A stretch of DNA of 64,000 bases from Rhipicephalus microplus. Its lineage: Eukaryota; Arthropoda; Arachnida; Ixodida; Ixodidae. The notes below the pieces were generated by a model, which saw only the letters and a list, made by a program, of their open reading frames with translations, was not told the DNA's origin and searched no databases. Shown here piece after piece: positions 8,457-20,289 of the stretch (position 1 is the stretch's first letter; every line of letters begins with the position of its first letter). Position numbers and translations under genes: made by a program. The stretch lies in contig NC_134701.1 of the NCBI RefSeq assembly GCF_043290135.1, forward strand, positions 5,920,001-5,984,000, given 5' to 3'.

Positions 8457-9768
8457 GGTGGTGAGAGTGGAGCACGACTGTCTCCGTGGCGCAATAGGCT
8501 ATTCGATCGGCTGTTAACTGAAAGGTTGGATGTTCGAGCCCTCCCGGGAGTAGTGTGTTGCTTTTTTTTGGGCTGATAGCTTCGAAGATATGTTCTGATG
8601 GTGGTGAGAGTGGAGCAGGACTGTCTCCGTGGCGCAATTGGCTGCCGCGATCGGCTGTTAACCGAAAGGTTGGAGGTGCGAGCCTACCCGGTGGAGGTGC
8701 GGCGCTTTTTTTCTTTGGGCTGATAGCTTTGAAGATATGTTCTGATGGTGGTGAGAGTGGAGCACGACTGTCTCCGTGGCGCAATAGGCTATTCGATCGG
8801 CTGTTAACTGAAAGGTTGGATGTTCGAGCCCTCCCGGGAGTAGTGTGTTGCTTTTTTTTCTTTGGGCTGATAGCTTCGAAGATATGTTCTGATGGTGGTG
8901 AGAGTGGAGCAGGACTGTCTCCGTGGCGCAATTGGCTGCCGCGATCAGCTGTTAACCGAAAGGTTGGAGGTGCGAGCCTACCCGGTGGAGGTGCGGCGCT
9001 TTTTTTTCTTTGGGCTGATAGCTTTGAAGATATATTCTGATGGTGGTGAGAGTGGAGCACGACTGTCTCCGTGGCGCAATCGGCTAACGCGATCGGCGGT
9101 TAACCGAAAGGTTGGAGGTACGAGCCCTCCCGGGAGTGGTGTGTAGCTTTTCTTATTTTGGGCTGATAGCTTTGAAGATATGTTCTGATGGTGGTGAGAG
9201 TGGAGCACGACTGTCTCCGTGGCGCAATTGGCTAGCGCGATCGGCTGTTAACCGAGAGGTTGGAAGTTGGAGCCCACCCGGTGGTGGTGCGGCGATTTTT
9301 TTCCTTTTGGCTGATAGCTCTGAAGAAATGTTCTGACGGTGGTGAGAGTGGAGCACGACTGTCTCCATGGCGCAATTGGCTATGCGATCGGCTGTCAACT
9401 GAAAGGTTGGAGGTTCGAGTACTGCGGGAGTGGTGTATTGCTTTTTTTTTCTTTGGGCTGATAGCTTTGAAGATGTGTTCTGATGGTGGTAAGAGTGGAG
9501 CACGACTGTCTCCGTGGCGCAATTGGCTAGCGCTATCGGCTGTTAACCGAAAGGTTGGAGGTTCGGGCCCACCTGGTGGTGGTGCGGCGCTTTTTTTTCT
9601 TTGGGCTGATAGCTTTGAAGATATGTTCTGATGGTGGTGAGAGTGGAGCACGACTGTCTCCGTGGCGCAATTGGCTAGCGCGATCGGCTGTTAACCAAAA
9701 GGTTGGAGGTACGAGCCCACCCTGTGGTGGTGCGGCGCTTTTTTTTCTTTGGGCTGATAGCTTTGAAG
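8445..9768 (+). repeat. tRNA-Asn-derived tandem array, + block 2
   Basis: About nine monomers lie between the Penelope-like element and the orientation switch. The first four form two near-identical dimers (8450-8745 and 8746-9041). From about 9112 to 9768 the block matches 949-1605 of block 1 at an offset of about 8163 bases, so it is a duplicate of the same sub-array. The last monomer ends abruptly in its spacer at TTTGAAG. Confidence 0.93.
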
Positions 9769-9775
9769 AAAAAAA
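9762..9775. other. Tail-to-tail inversion junction
   Basis: The + monomer runs through CTGATAGCTTTGAAG and switches without filler into A8 followed by GCGCCGCACC, the reverse complement of the terminator side of a monomer. The GAAG/AAAG microhomology at the breakpoint suggests end joining or template switching. Confidence 0.85.
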
Positions 9776-10080
9776 AGCGCCGCACCACCACCGGGCGGAC
9801 TCGAACCTCCAACCTTTTGGTTAACAGCCGATCGCGCTAGCCAACTGCGCCACGGAGACAGTCGTGCTCCACTCTCACCACCATCAGAACATATCTTCAA
9901 AGTTATCAGCGCAAAGAAAAAAAAGCGCCGCACCACCACTGGGTGGGCTCGAACCTCCAACCTTTCGGTTAGCAGCCGACCGCGCTAGCCAATTGCGCCA
10001 CGGAGGCAGTCGTGCTCCAGTCTCACCACCGTCAGAACATTTCTTCAGAGCTATCAGCCCAAGAAAAAAAAGCGCCGCAC

Positions 10081-10154
10081 CACCACCGGGTGGGCTCGAA
10101 CCTCCAACTTTTCGGTTAACAGCCGATCGCGCTAGCCAATTGCGCCACGGAGAC
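10081..10154 (-). tRNA. tRNA-Asn(GUU)-like unit, representative of the inverted block
   Basis: On the - strand this 74-nt unit begins GTCTCCG and has the GCGC/GCGC D stem, anticodon loop CTGTTAA (GUU), T loop TTCGAGC and an intact B box GGTTCGAGCCC. The T stem GGAGG/CCACC has one A-A mismatch, and the acceptor GTCTCCG/CGGTGGT has one T-T mismatch. GCGC and a run of T follow as a pol III-type terminator. It could be transcribed; whether it is processed and charged cannot be told from sequence. Confidence 0.5.
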
Positions 10155-11799
10155 AGTCCTGCTCCAGTCTCACCACCGTCAGAACATTTCTTCAGAGCTA
10201 TCACCCCAAAGAAAACAAAGCGCCGCACCACCACCGGGTGGACTCGAACATCCAACCTTTCGGTTAACAGCCGACCGCGCTAGCCAATTGCCCCACGGAG
10301 ACAGTTGTGCTCCACTCTCACCACCGTCAGAACATTTCTTCAGAGCTATTACCCCAAAGAAAAAAAACGCCGCACCACCACCGGGTGGGCTCGAACCTCC
10401 AACTTTTCGGTTTACAGCTGATCACGCTAGCCAATTGCGCCACGGAGACAGTCCTGCTCCACTCTCACCACCATCAGAACATATGTTCAAAGCTATCAGC
10501 CCACAGAAAAAAAGCGCCGCACCACCACTGGGTGGGCTCGAACCTCCAACCTTTCGGTTAGCAGCCGATCGCGCTAGCCAATTGCGCCACGGAGACAGTC
10601 CTGCTCCACTCTCATCATCATCACAACATATCTTCAAAGCTATCAGCGCAAAGAAAAAAGCAACACACCTCTCCCGGGAGGGCTCGAAACTCCAACGTTT
10701 CGGTTAACAGGCGATCGCGCTAGCCTATTGCGCCACGGAGACAGTCTTCTCCACTCTCTCCACCATCAGAACATATCTTCAAAGCTATCAGCCCAAAGAA
10801 AAAAAAGCGCCGCACCACCACCGGGTGGGCTCGAACCTCCGACCTTTCGGTTTAGCCAATTGCGCCACGGAGACAGTCCTGCTCCACTCTCATTACCATC
10901 AGAACATATCTTCAAAGCTATCAGCCCAAAGAAAAAAAAGCACCGCACCACCACCGGGTGGGCTCGAACCTCCAACCTTTCGGTTAACAGCCAATCGCGC
11001 TAGCCAATTGATACACGGAGACAGTCCTGCTCAACTCTCACCACCATCAGAACATATCTTCAAAGCTATCAGCCCCAAAAAAAGCGCCGCACCATCACCG
11101 GGTGGGCTCGAACCTCCAATCATTCGGTTAACAGCCGATTGCGCTAGCCAACTGCGCCACGGAGACAGTCGTGCACCACTCTCACCACCATCAGAACGTA
11201 TCTTCAAAGCTATCAGCGCAAAGAAAAAGCAACACACCACTCCCGGGAGGGCTCGAAACTCCAACCTTTCGGTTAACAGCCGATCGCGCTAGCCCATTGC
11301 GCCACGGAGACAGTGCTGCTCTACTCTCACCACCATCAGAACATATTTTCAAAGCTATCAGCCGAAAGAAAAAAAAGCGCCGCACCACCACTGGGTGGGC
11401 TCGAAACTCCAACCTTTCGGTTAACAGCCGATCGCGCTAGCCAATTGCGCCACGGAGACAGTCGTGCTCCACTCTCACCACCATCAAAACATATCTTCAA
11501 AGCTATCAGCGCAAAGAAAGAAGCAACACACCATTCCCGGGAAGGCTCGAAACTACAACCTTTCGGTTAACAGCCGATCGCGCTAGCCAATTGCGCCACG
11601 GAGACAGTCCTGCTCCACTCTCACCTTCATCAGAACATATCTTCAAAGCTATCAGCGCAAAGAAAAAAGCAACACACCACTCCCGGGAGGGCTCGAAACT
11701 CCAACCTTTCGGTTAACAGCCGATCGCGCTAGCCAATTGCGCCACGGAGACAGTCCTGCTCCACTCTCACCTTCATCAGAACATATCTTCAAAGCTATC

Positions 11800-14700
11800 A
11801 GCGCAAAGAAAAAAGCAACACACCACTCCCGGGAGGGCTCGAAACTCCAACGTTTCGGTTAACAGGCGATCGCGCTAGCCTATTGCGCCACGGAGACAGT
11901 CTTGCTCCACTCTCACCAACATCAGAACATATCTTCAAAGCTATCAGCGCAAAGAAAAAAAGCGCCGCACCACCACCGGGTGGGCTCGAAGCTCCAACCT
12001 TTCGGTTAACAGCCGATCGCGCTAGCCAATCGCACCACGGAGACAGTCCTGCTCCACTCTCACCACCATCAGCACATATCTTCAAAGCTATCAGCCCAAA
12101 GAAAAAAAAGCACCGCACCACCACCGGGTGGGCTCGAACCTCCGACCTTTCGGTTTAGGCAATTGAGCCACGGAGACAGTCCTGCTCCACTCTCATTACC
12201 ATCAGAACATATCTTCAAAGCTATCAGCCCAAAGAAAAAAAAGCACCGCACCACCACCGGGTGGGCTCGAACCTCCAACCTTTCTGTTAACAGCCAATCG
12301 CGCTAGCCAATTGCGCCACGGAGACAGTCCTGCTCAACTCTCACCACCATCAGAACATATCTACAAAGCTATCAGCCCAAAGAAAAAAAAGCGCCGCACC
12401 ACCACCGGGATGGCTCGAACCTCAAACCTTTCGTTTAACACCCGATCGCGCTAGCGAACTGCGCCACGGAGACAGTCGTGCACCACTCTCACCACCATCA
12501 GAACATACCTTCAAAGCTATCAGCGCAAAGAAAGAAGCAACACACCATTCCCGGGAAGACTCGAAACTCCAACCTTTCGGTTAACAGCCGATCGTGCTAG
12601 CCCATTGCGCCACGGAGACAGTGCTGCTCTACTCTCACCACCAACAGAACATATCTTCAAAGCTATCAGCCCAAAGAAAAAAAAGCGCCGCACCACCACT
12701 GGGTGGGCTCGAAACTCCGACCTTTCGGTTAACAGCCGATCGCGCTAGCCAATTGCGCCACGGAGACAGTCCTGCTCCACTCTCACAACCATCAGAACAT
12801 ATCTTCAAAGCTATCATCCCAAAGAAAAAAAAGCACCGCACCACCACCGGGTGGGCTCGAATCTCCAACTTTTCGGTTAACAGCCGATCACGCTAGCCAA
12901 TTGCGCCACGGAGACAGTCCTGCTCCACTCTCACCACCATCAGCACATATCTTCAAAGCTATCAGCCCAAAGAAAAAAAGCGCCGCACCACCACCGGGTG
13001 GGCTCGAACCTCCGACCTTTCGGTTTAGGCAATTGCGCCACGGAGACAGTCCTGCTCCACTCTCATTACCATCAGAACATATCTTCAAAGCTATCAGCCC
13101 AAAGAAAAAAGCACCGCACCACCACCGGGTGGGCTCGAACCTCCAACCTTTCGGTTAACAGCCAATCGCGCTAGCCAATTGCGCCACGGAGACAGTCCTG
13201 CTCAACTCTCACTACCATCAGAACATATCTTCAAAGCTATCAGCCCAAAGAAAAAAAAAGCGCCGCACCACCACCGGGATGGCTCGAACCTCCAACCTTT
13301 CGGTTAACAGCCGATCGCGCTAGCGAACTGCGCCACGGAGACAGTCATGCACCACTCTCACCACCATCAGAACGTATCTTCAAAGCTATCAGCGCAAAGA
13401 AAAAAGCAACACACCACTCCCGGGAGGGCTCGAAACTCCAACATTTCGGTTAACAGCCGATCGCGCTAGCCCATTGCGCCACGGAGACAGTGCTGCTCTA
13501 CTCTCACCACCATTAGAACATATCTTCAAAGCTATCAGCCCAAAGAAAAAAAAGCGCCGCACCACCACTGGGTGCGCTCGAAACTCCAACCTTTCTGTTA
13601 ACAGCCGATCGCGCTAGCCAATTGCGCTACGGAGACAGTCGTGCTCCACTCTCACCACCATCAGAACATACCTTCAAAGCCATCAGCGCAAAGAAAGAAG
13701 CAACACACCATTCCCGGGAAGACTCGAACCTCCAACCTTTCGGTTAACAGCCGATCGCGCAAGCCAATTGCGCCACGGAGACAGTCCTGCTCCACTCTCA
13801 CCTTCATCAGAACATATCTTCAAAGCTATCAGCGCAAAGAAAAAAGCAACACACCACTCCCGGGAGGGCTCGAAACTCCAACGTTTCGGTTAACAGGCGA
13901 TGGCGCTAGCCTATTGCGCCACGGAGACAGTCTTGCTCCACTCTCACCAACATCAGAACATATCTTCAAAGCTATAAGCGCAAAGAAAAAAAAGCGCCGC
14001 ACCACCACCGGGTGGGCTCGAAGCTCCAACCTTTCGGTTAACAGCCGATCGCGCTAGCCAATCGCACCACGGAGACAGTCCTGCTCCACTCTCACCACCA
14101 TCAGCACATATCTTCAAAGCTATCAGCCCAAAGAAAAAAAAGCACCGCACCACCACCGGGTGGGCTCGAACCTCCGACCTTTCGGTTTAGGCAATTGAGC
14201 CACGGAGACAGTCCTGCTCCACTCTCATTACCATCAGAACATATCTTCAAAGCTATCAGCCCAAAGAAAAAAAAGCACCGCACCACCACCGGGTGGGCTC
14301 GAACCTCCAACCTTTCGGTTAACAGCCAATCGCGCTAGCCAATTGCGCCACGGAGACAGTCCTGCTCAACTCTCACCACCATCAGAACATATCTTCAAAG
14401 CTATCAGCCCAAAGAAAAAAAAGCGCCGCACCACCACCGGGATGGCTCGAACCTCCAACCTTTCGTTTAACAGCCGATCGCGCTAGCGAACTGCGCCACG
14501 GAGACAGTCGTGCACCACTCTCACCACCATCAGAACATACCTTCAAAGCTATCAGCGCAAAGAAAGAAGCAACACACCATTCCCGGGAAGACTCGAAACT
14601 CCAACCTTTCGGTTAACAGCCGATCGTGCTAGCCCATTGCGCCACGGAGACAGTGCTGCTCTACTCTCACCACCAACAGAACATATCTTCAAAGCTATCA

Positions 14701-15000
14701 GCCCAAAGAAAAAAAAGCGCCGCACCACCACTGGGTGGGCTCGAAACTCCGACCTTTCGGTTAACAGCCGATCGCGCTAGCCAATTGCGCCACGGAGACA
14801 GTCCTGCTCCACTCTCACAACCATCAGAACATATCTTCAAAGCTATCATCCCAAAGAAAAAAAAGCACCGCACCACCACCGGGTGGGCTCGAACCTCCAA
14901 CTTTTCGGTTAACAGCCGATCACGCTAGCCAATTGCGCCACGGAGACAGTCCTGCTCAACTCTCACCACCATCAGAACATATCTTCAAAGCTATCAGCCC
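11800..15000 (-). repeat. Higher-order repeat, ~2.03-kb period in the inverted block
   Basis: Segments at about 11.8-12.9 kb recur at about 13.83-14.93 kb with a constant offset of 2031-2032 bases (12069-12278 versus 14101-14310; 12594-12896 versus 14626-14928). The monomers inside share diagnostic changes such as GGTTTAGGCAATTG and the ACCAACAGAAC spacer. Boundaries are approximate. Confidence 0.8.
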
Positions 15001-16433
15001 AAAGAAAAAAAAGCGCCGCACCACCACCGGGATGGCTCGAACCCCCAACCTTTCGTGTAACAGCCGATCACGCTAGCGAACTGCGCCACGGAGACAGTCG
15101 TGCACCACTCTCACCACCATCAGAAGGTATCTTCAAAGCTATCAGCGCAAAGAAAAAAGCAACACACCACTCCCGGGAGGGCTCGAAACTCCAACCTTTC
15201 GGTTAACAGGCGATCGCGCTAGCCTATTGCGCCACGGAGACAGTCTTGCTCCACTCTCACCAACATCAGAACATATCTTCAAAGCTATCAGCGCAAAGAA
15301 AAAAAAGCGCCGCACCACCACCGGGTGGGCTCGAAGCTCCAACCTTTCGGTTAACAGCCGATCGCGCTAGCCAATCGCACCACGGAGACAGTCCTGCTCC
15401 ACTCTCTCCACCATCAGCACGTATCTTCAAAGCTATCAGCCCAAAGAAAAAAAAGCGCCGCACCACCACCGGGTGGGCTCGAACCTCCGACCTTTCGGTT
15501 TAGGCAATTGCGCCAAGGAGACAGTCCTGCTCCACTCTCATTACCATCAGAACATATCTTCAAAGCTATCAGCCCAAAGAAAAAAAAGCACCGCACCACC
15601 ACCGGGTGGGCTCGAACCTCCAACCTTTCGGTTAACAGCCAATCGCGCTAGCCAATTGCGCCACGGAGACAGTCCTGCTCAACTCTCACCACCATCAGAA
15701 CATATCTTCAAAGCTATCAGCCCAAAGAAAAAAAAGCGCCGCACCACCACCGGGATGGCTCGAACCTCCAACCTTTCGGTTAACAGCCGATCGCGCTAGC
15801 GAACTGCGCCACGGAGACAGTCATGCACCACTCTCACCACCATCAGAACATGTCTTCAAAGCTATCAGCGCAAAGAAAAAAGCAACACACCACTCCCGGG
15901 AGGGCTCGAAACTCCAACCTTTCGGTTAACAGCCGATCGCGCTACCCATTGCGCCACGGAGACAGTGCTGCTCTACTCTCACCACCATCAGAACATATCT
16001 TCAAAGCTATCAGCCCAAAGAAAAAAAAGCGCCGCACCACCACCGGGATGGCTCGAACCTCCAACCTTTCGGTTAACAGCCGATCGCGCTAGCCAATTGC
16101 GCCACGGAGACAGTCCTGCTCTACTCTCACCACCATCAGAACATATCTTCAAAGCTATCAGCGCAAAGAAAAAAAGCGCCGCACCACCACCGGGTGGGCT
16201 CGAACCTCCAACCTTTCGGTTAACAGCCGATCGCGCAAGCCAATTGCGCCACGGAGACAGTCCTGCTCCACTCTCACCACCATCAGAACATATCTTCAAA
16301 GCTATCAGCCCAAAGAAAAAAAAGCGCCGCACCACCACCGGGTGGGCTCGAACCTCCGACCTTTTGGTTAACAGCCGATCACGCTAGCCAATTGCGCCAC
16401 GGAGACAGTCCTGCTCTACTCTCACCACCATCA

Positions 16434-16445
16434 GAACATTTAACC
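16434..16445. other. Orientation switch from - to + array
   Basis: The inverted block stops in a spacer (CACCATCAGAACAT) and the + array resumes inside an anticodon arm (TTAACCGAAAGG). The first + unit is thus truncated and lacks its 5' half. With the 9768 junction this bounds a 6.67-kb inverted block whose two breakpoints fall at different places in the monomer. Confidence 0.85.
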
Positions 16446-17641
16446 GAAAGGTTGGAGGTACGAGCCCAGCCGGTGGAGGTGCGGCGCTTTTTTTCTTTGG
16501 ACACATAGCTTTGAAGATATGTCCTGATGGTGGTGAGAGTGGAGCACGACTGTCTCCGTGGCGCAATTGGCTAGCGGATTCGGCTGTTAGCCGAGAGGTT
16601 GGAGGTTTGAGCCCACCCGGTGGTGGTGCCGCGATTTTTTTCCTTTGGGCTGATAGCTCTGAAAAAATGTTCTGACGGTGGTGAGAGTGGAGCACGACTG
16701 TCTCCGTGGCGCAATTGGCTAGCGCGATCGGCTGTTAACCGAAAGGATGGAGGTACGAGCCCTCCCGGGTGTGGTGTGTTGCTTTTTATTCTTTGGGCTG
16801 ATAGGTTTGAAGATATGTTCTGATCGTGGTGAGAGTGGAGCAGGACTGTCTCCGTGACGCAATTGGCTAGCGCGATCGGCTGTTAACCGAAAGATTGGAG
16901 GTACGAGCCCACCCGGTGGAGGTGCGGCGCTTTTTTTTCTTTGGGCTGATAGCTTTGAAGATATGTTCTGATCGTGGTGAGAGTGGAGCACGACTGTCTC
17001 CGTGGCGCAATTGGCTAGCGCGATCGGCTGTTAACCGAAAGGATGGAGGTACGAGCCCTCCCGGGTGTGGTGTGTTGCTTTTTATTCTTTGGGCTGATAG
17101 CTTTGAAGATATGTTCTGATGGTGGTGAGAGTGGAGCAAGACTGTCTCCGTGGCGCAATCGGCTAGCGCGATCGGCTGTTAACCGAAGGTTGGAGGTACG
17201 AGCCCACCCGGTGGTGGTGCGGCGCTTGTTTTTCTTTGGGCTGATAGCTTTGAAGACATGTTCTGATGGTGGTGAGAGTGGAGCACGACTGTCTCCGTGG
17301 CGCAATTGGCTAGTGCGATCAGCTGTTAACCGAAATTTAGAGGTACGAGCCCACCCGGTGGTGGTGCGGCGCTTTTTTTTCTTTGGGCTGATAGCTCTGA
17401 AGAAATGTTCTGACGGTGGTGTGAGTGGAGCACGACTGTCTCCGTGACGCAAGTGGCTAGCGCGATCGGCGTTTAACTGAAAGGTTGGAGGTTCGAGCCC
17501 TCCCGGGAGTGGTGTGTTGCTTTTTTTATTTTGGGCTGATAGCTTTGAAAATATGTTCTGATGGTGGTGAGTGTGGAGCAGGACTGTCTCCGTGGCGCAA
17601 TTGGCTAGTGCGATCGGCTGTTAACCGAAAGGTTGGAGGTA

Positions 17642-17683
17642 CGAGCCTACCCGGTGGAGGTGCGAGCCTACCCGGTGGAGGTG
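17642..17683 (+). repeat. 21-bp T-arm duplication (representative)
   Basis: Two adjacent copies of CGAGCCTACCCGGTGGAGGTG start at 17642 and 17663. They double the 3' T-arm and acceptor region and lengthen the monomer to about 169 bp. The same variant occurs near 18107, 28012, 29752, 36112, 40551, 47806, 48712, 52721, 53627, 58957 and 59711, sometimes with CCCACC in the second copy. It is a useful sub-family marker. Confidence 0.85.
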
Positions 17684-18367
17684 CGGCGCTTTTTTTTCTT
17701 TGGGCTGATAGCTTTGAAGATATGTTCTGATGGTGGTGAGAGGAGAGCACGACTGTCTCCGTGGCGCAATTGGCTAGCGCGATCGGCTGTTAACAGAGAG
17801 GTTGGAGGTTGGAGCCCTCCCGGTGGTGGTCCGGCACTTTTTTTTTCTTTGGGCTGATAGCTCTGAAGAAATGTTCTGACGGTGGTGAGAGTGGAGCACG
17901 ACTGTCTCCGTGGCGCAATTGGCTATGCGAAAGGCTGTTAACCGGAAGGTTGGAGGTTCGAGCCCCCCCGGAAGTGGTGTGTTGCTTTTTTTATTTTGGG
18001 CTTATAGCTTTGAAAATATGTTCTGATGGTGGTGAGTGTGGAGCAGGACTGTCTCCGTGGCGCAATTGGCTAGCGCGATCGGCTGTTAACCGAAAGGTTG
18101 GAGGTACGAGCCTACCCGGTGGAGGTGCGAGCCCACCCGGTGGAGTTGCGGCGCTTTTTTTTCTTTGGGCTGATAGCTTTGAAGATATGTTCTGATGGTG
18201 GTGAGAGGGGAGCACTACTGTCTCTGTGGCGCAATTGGCTAGCGCGATCGGCTGTTAACCGAGAGGTTGGAGGTTGGAGCCCTCCCGGTGGTGGTGCGGC
18301 GATTTTTTTCCTTTTGGCTGATAGCTCTGAAGAAATGTTCTGACGGTGCTGAGAGTGGAGCACGACT

Positions 18368-18440
18368 GTCTTCATGGCGCAATTGGCTATGCGATCGGCT
18401 GTCAACTGAAAGGTTGGAGGTTCGAGTCCTCCCGGGAGTG
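18368..18440 (+). pseudogene. tRNA-like monomer with GUC anticodon
   Basis: The anticodon loop is CTGTCAA, giving nominal anticodon GUC (Asp) at 18401-18403. The T arm GGAGG-TTCGAGT-CCTCC is perfect and the B box is intact, but the D arm has lost one base (CTATGCGATC) and the acceptor begins GTCTTCA, which pairs poorly with CGGGAGT. The class recurs near 1231, 9393, 28401, 30047, 40847, 49000, 53915, 59250 and 60006. It is probably drift within the array and not a working tRNA-Asp. Confidence 0.5.
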
Positions 18441-20289
18441 GTGTATTGCTTTTTTTCTTTGGGCTGATAGCTTTGAAGAAATGTTCTGATGATGGTGAGA
18501 GTGGAGCACGACTGTCTCCGTGGCGCAGTTGGCTAGCGCGATCGGCTGTTAACCGAAAGGTTGGAGGTACGAGCCCACCCGGTGGTGGTGTGGCGCTTTT
18601 TTTTCTTTGGGCTGATAGCTCTGAAGAAATGTTGTGACGGTGGTGAGAGTGGAGCACGACTGTCTTCGTGGCGCAATTGGCTATGCGATCGGCTGTTAAC
18701 TGAAAGGTTTGATGTTGGAGCCCTCCCGGGAGTTTTGTGTTGCGTTTTTTTCTTTGGGCTGATAGCTTTGAAGATATGTTCTCGTGGTGGTGAGAGTGGA
18801 GCAGGACTGTCTCCGTGGCGCTATTGGCTAGCGCGATCGGCTGTTAAGCGAAAGGTTGGGGGTACGAGCCCACCCGGTGGTTGTGCGGCGCTTTTTTTTC
18901 TTTGGGCTGATAGCTTAGAAGATATGTTCTGATGGTGGTGAGAGTGGAGCACGACTGTCTCCATGGCGCAATTGGCTATTCGATCGGCTGTTAACTGAAA
19001 GGTTTGAGGTTCGAGCCCTTCCGGGAGTGGTGTGTTGCTTTTTTTATTTTGGGCAGATAGCTTTGAAGATATGTAATGATGGTGGTGAGAGTGGAGCACG
19101 ACTGTCTCCGTGGCGCAATTGGCTAGCGCGATCGGCTGTTAACCGAAAGGTTGGAGGTACGAGCCCACCCGGTGGTGGTGCGGCGCTTTTTTTTTCTTTG
19201 GGCTGATAGCTTTGAAGATATGTTCTGATTGTGGTGAGAGTGGAGCACGACTGTCTCCATGGCGATATTGGCTATTCGATCGGCTGTTAACTGAAAGGTT
19301 TAAGGTTCGAGCCCTTCCGGGAGTGGTGCGGCGCTTTTTTTTCTTTGGGCTGATAGCTTTGAAGAAATGTTCTTATGGTGGTGAGAGTTGAGCACGTCTG
19401 TCTCCGTGGCGCAATTGGCTAGCGCGGTCGGCTGTTAACCGAAAGGTTGGAGGTTCGAGCCCTCCCGGGAGTGGTGTGTTGCTTTTTTTATTTTTTGCTG
19501 ATAGCTTTGAAAATATGTTTTGATAGTGGTGAGTGTGGAGCAGGACTGTCTCCGTGACGCAATTGGCTAGCTCGATCGGCTGTTAACCGAAAGGTTGGAT
19601 GTTGGAGCCCTCCCGGGAGTGGTGTGTTGCGTTTTTTTCTTTGGGCTGATAGCTTTGAAGATATGTTCTCGTGGTGGTGAGAGTGGAGCAGGACTGTCTC
19701 CGTGGCGCAATTGGCTAGCGCGATCGGCTGTTAACCGAAATTTGGAGGTACGAGTCCACCCGGTGGTGGTGCGGCGCTTTTTTTTCTTTGGGCTGATAGC
19801 TTTGAAGAAATGTTCTGATGGTGGTGAGAGTGGAGCACGTCTGTCTCCGTGGCTCAATTGGCTAGCGCGGTCGGCTGTTAACCGAAAGGTTGGAGGTTCG
19901 AGCCCTCCCGGGAGTGGTGTGTTGCTTTTTTTATTTTGGGCTGATAGCTTTGAAAATATGTTTTGATGGTGGTGAGTGTGGAGCAGGACTGTCTCCGTGA
20001 CGCAATTGGCTAGCGCGATCGGCTGTTAACCGAAAGATTGGAGGTACGAGCCCACCCGGTGGAGGTGCGGCGCTTTTTTTTCTTTGGACTCATAGCTTTG
20101 AAGATATGTCCTGATGGTGGTGAGAGTGGAGCACGACTGTCTCCGTGGCGCAATTGGCTAGCGCGATCGGCTGTTAGCCGAGAGGTTGGAGGTTCGAGCC
20201 CACCCGGTGGTGGTGCGGCGATTTTTTTCCTTTGGGCTGATAGCTCTGAAAAAATGTTCTGACGGTGGTGAGAGTGGAGCACGACTGTC

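Larger units (their letters stand above)
9769..16438 (-). repeat. tRNA-Asn-derived tandem array, inverted block
   Basis: About 45 monomers (by length) are in - orientation. On the - strand most read GGAGGTTCGAGCCC or GGAGTTTCGAGCCC in the T arm, so the B box T55 is usually intact, unlike the frequent GGTACGAGCC of the + blocks. Spacers are recognisably the same (GGGCTGATAGC, ATGTTCTGATGG on the - strand). Several monomers lack the anticodon arm (near 10841, 12147, 13015, 14178 and 15490). A ~2.03-kb higher-order period spans about 11.8-15.0 kb. The distinct base pattern suggests separate homogenisation from the + blocks. Confidence 0.94.
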
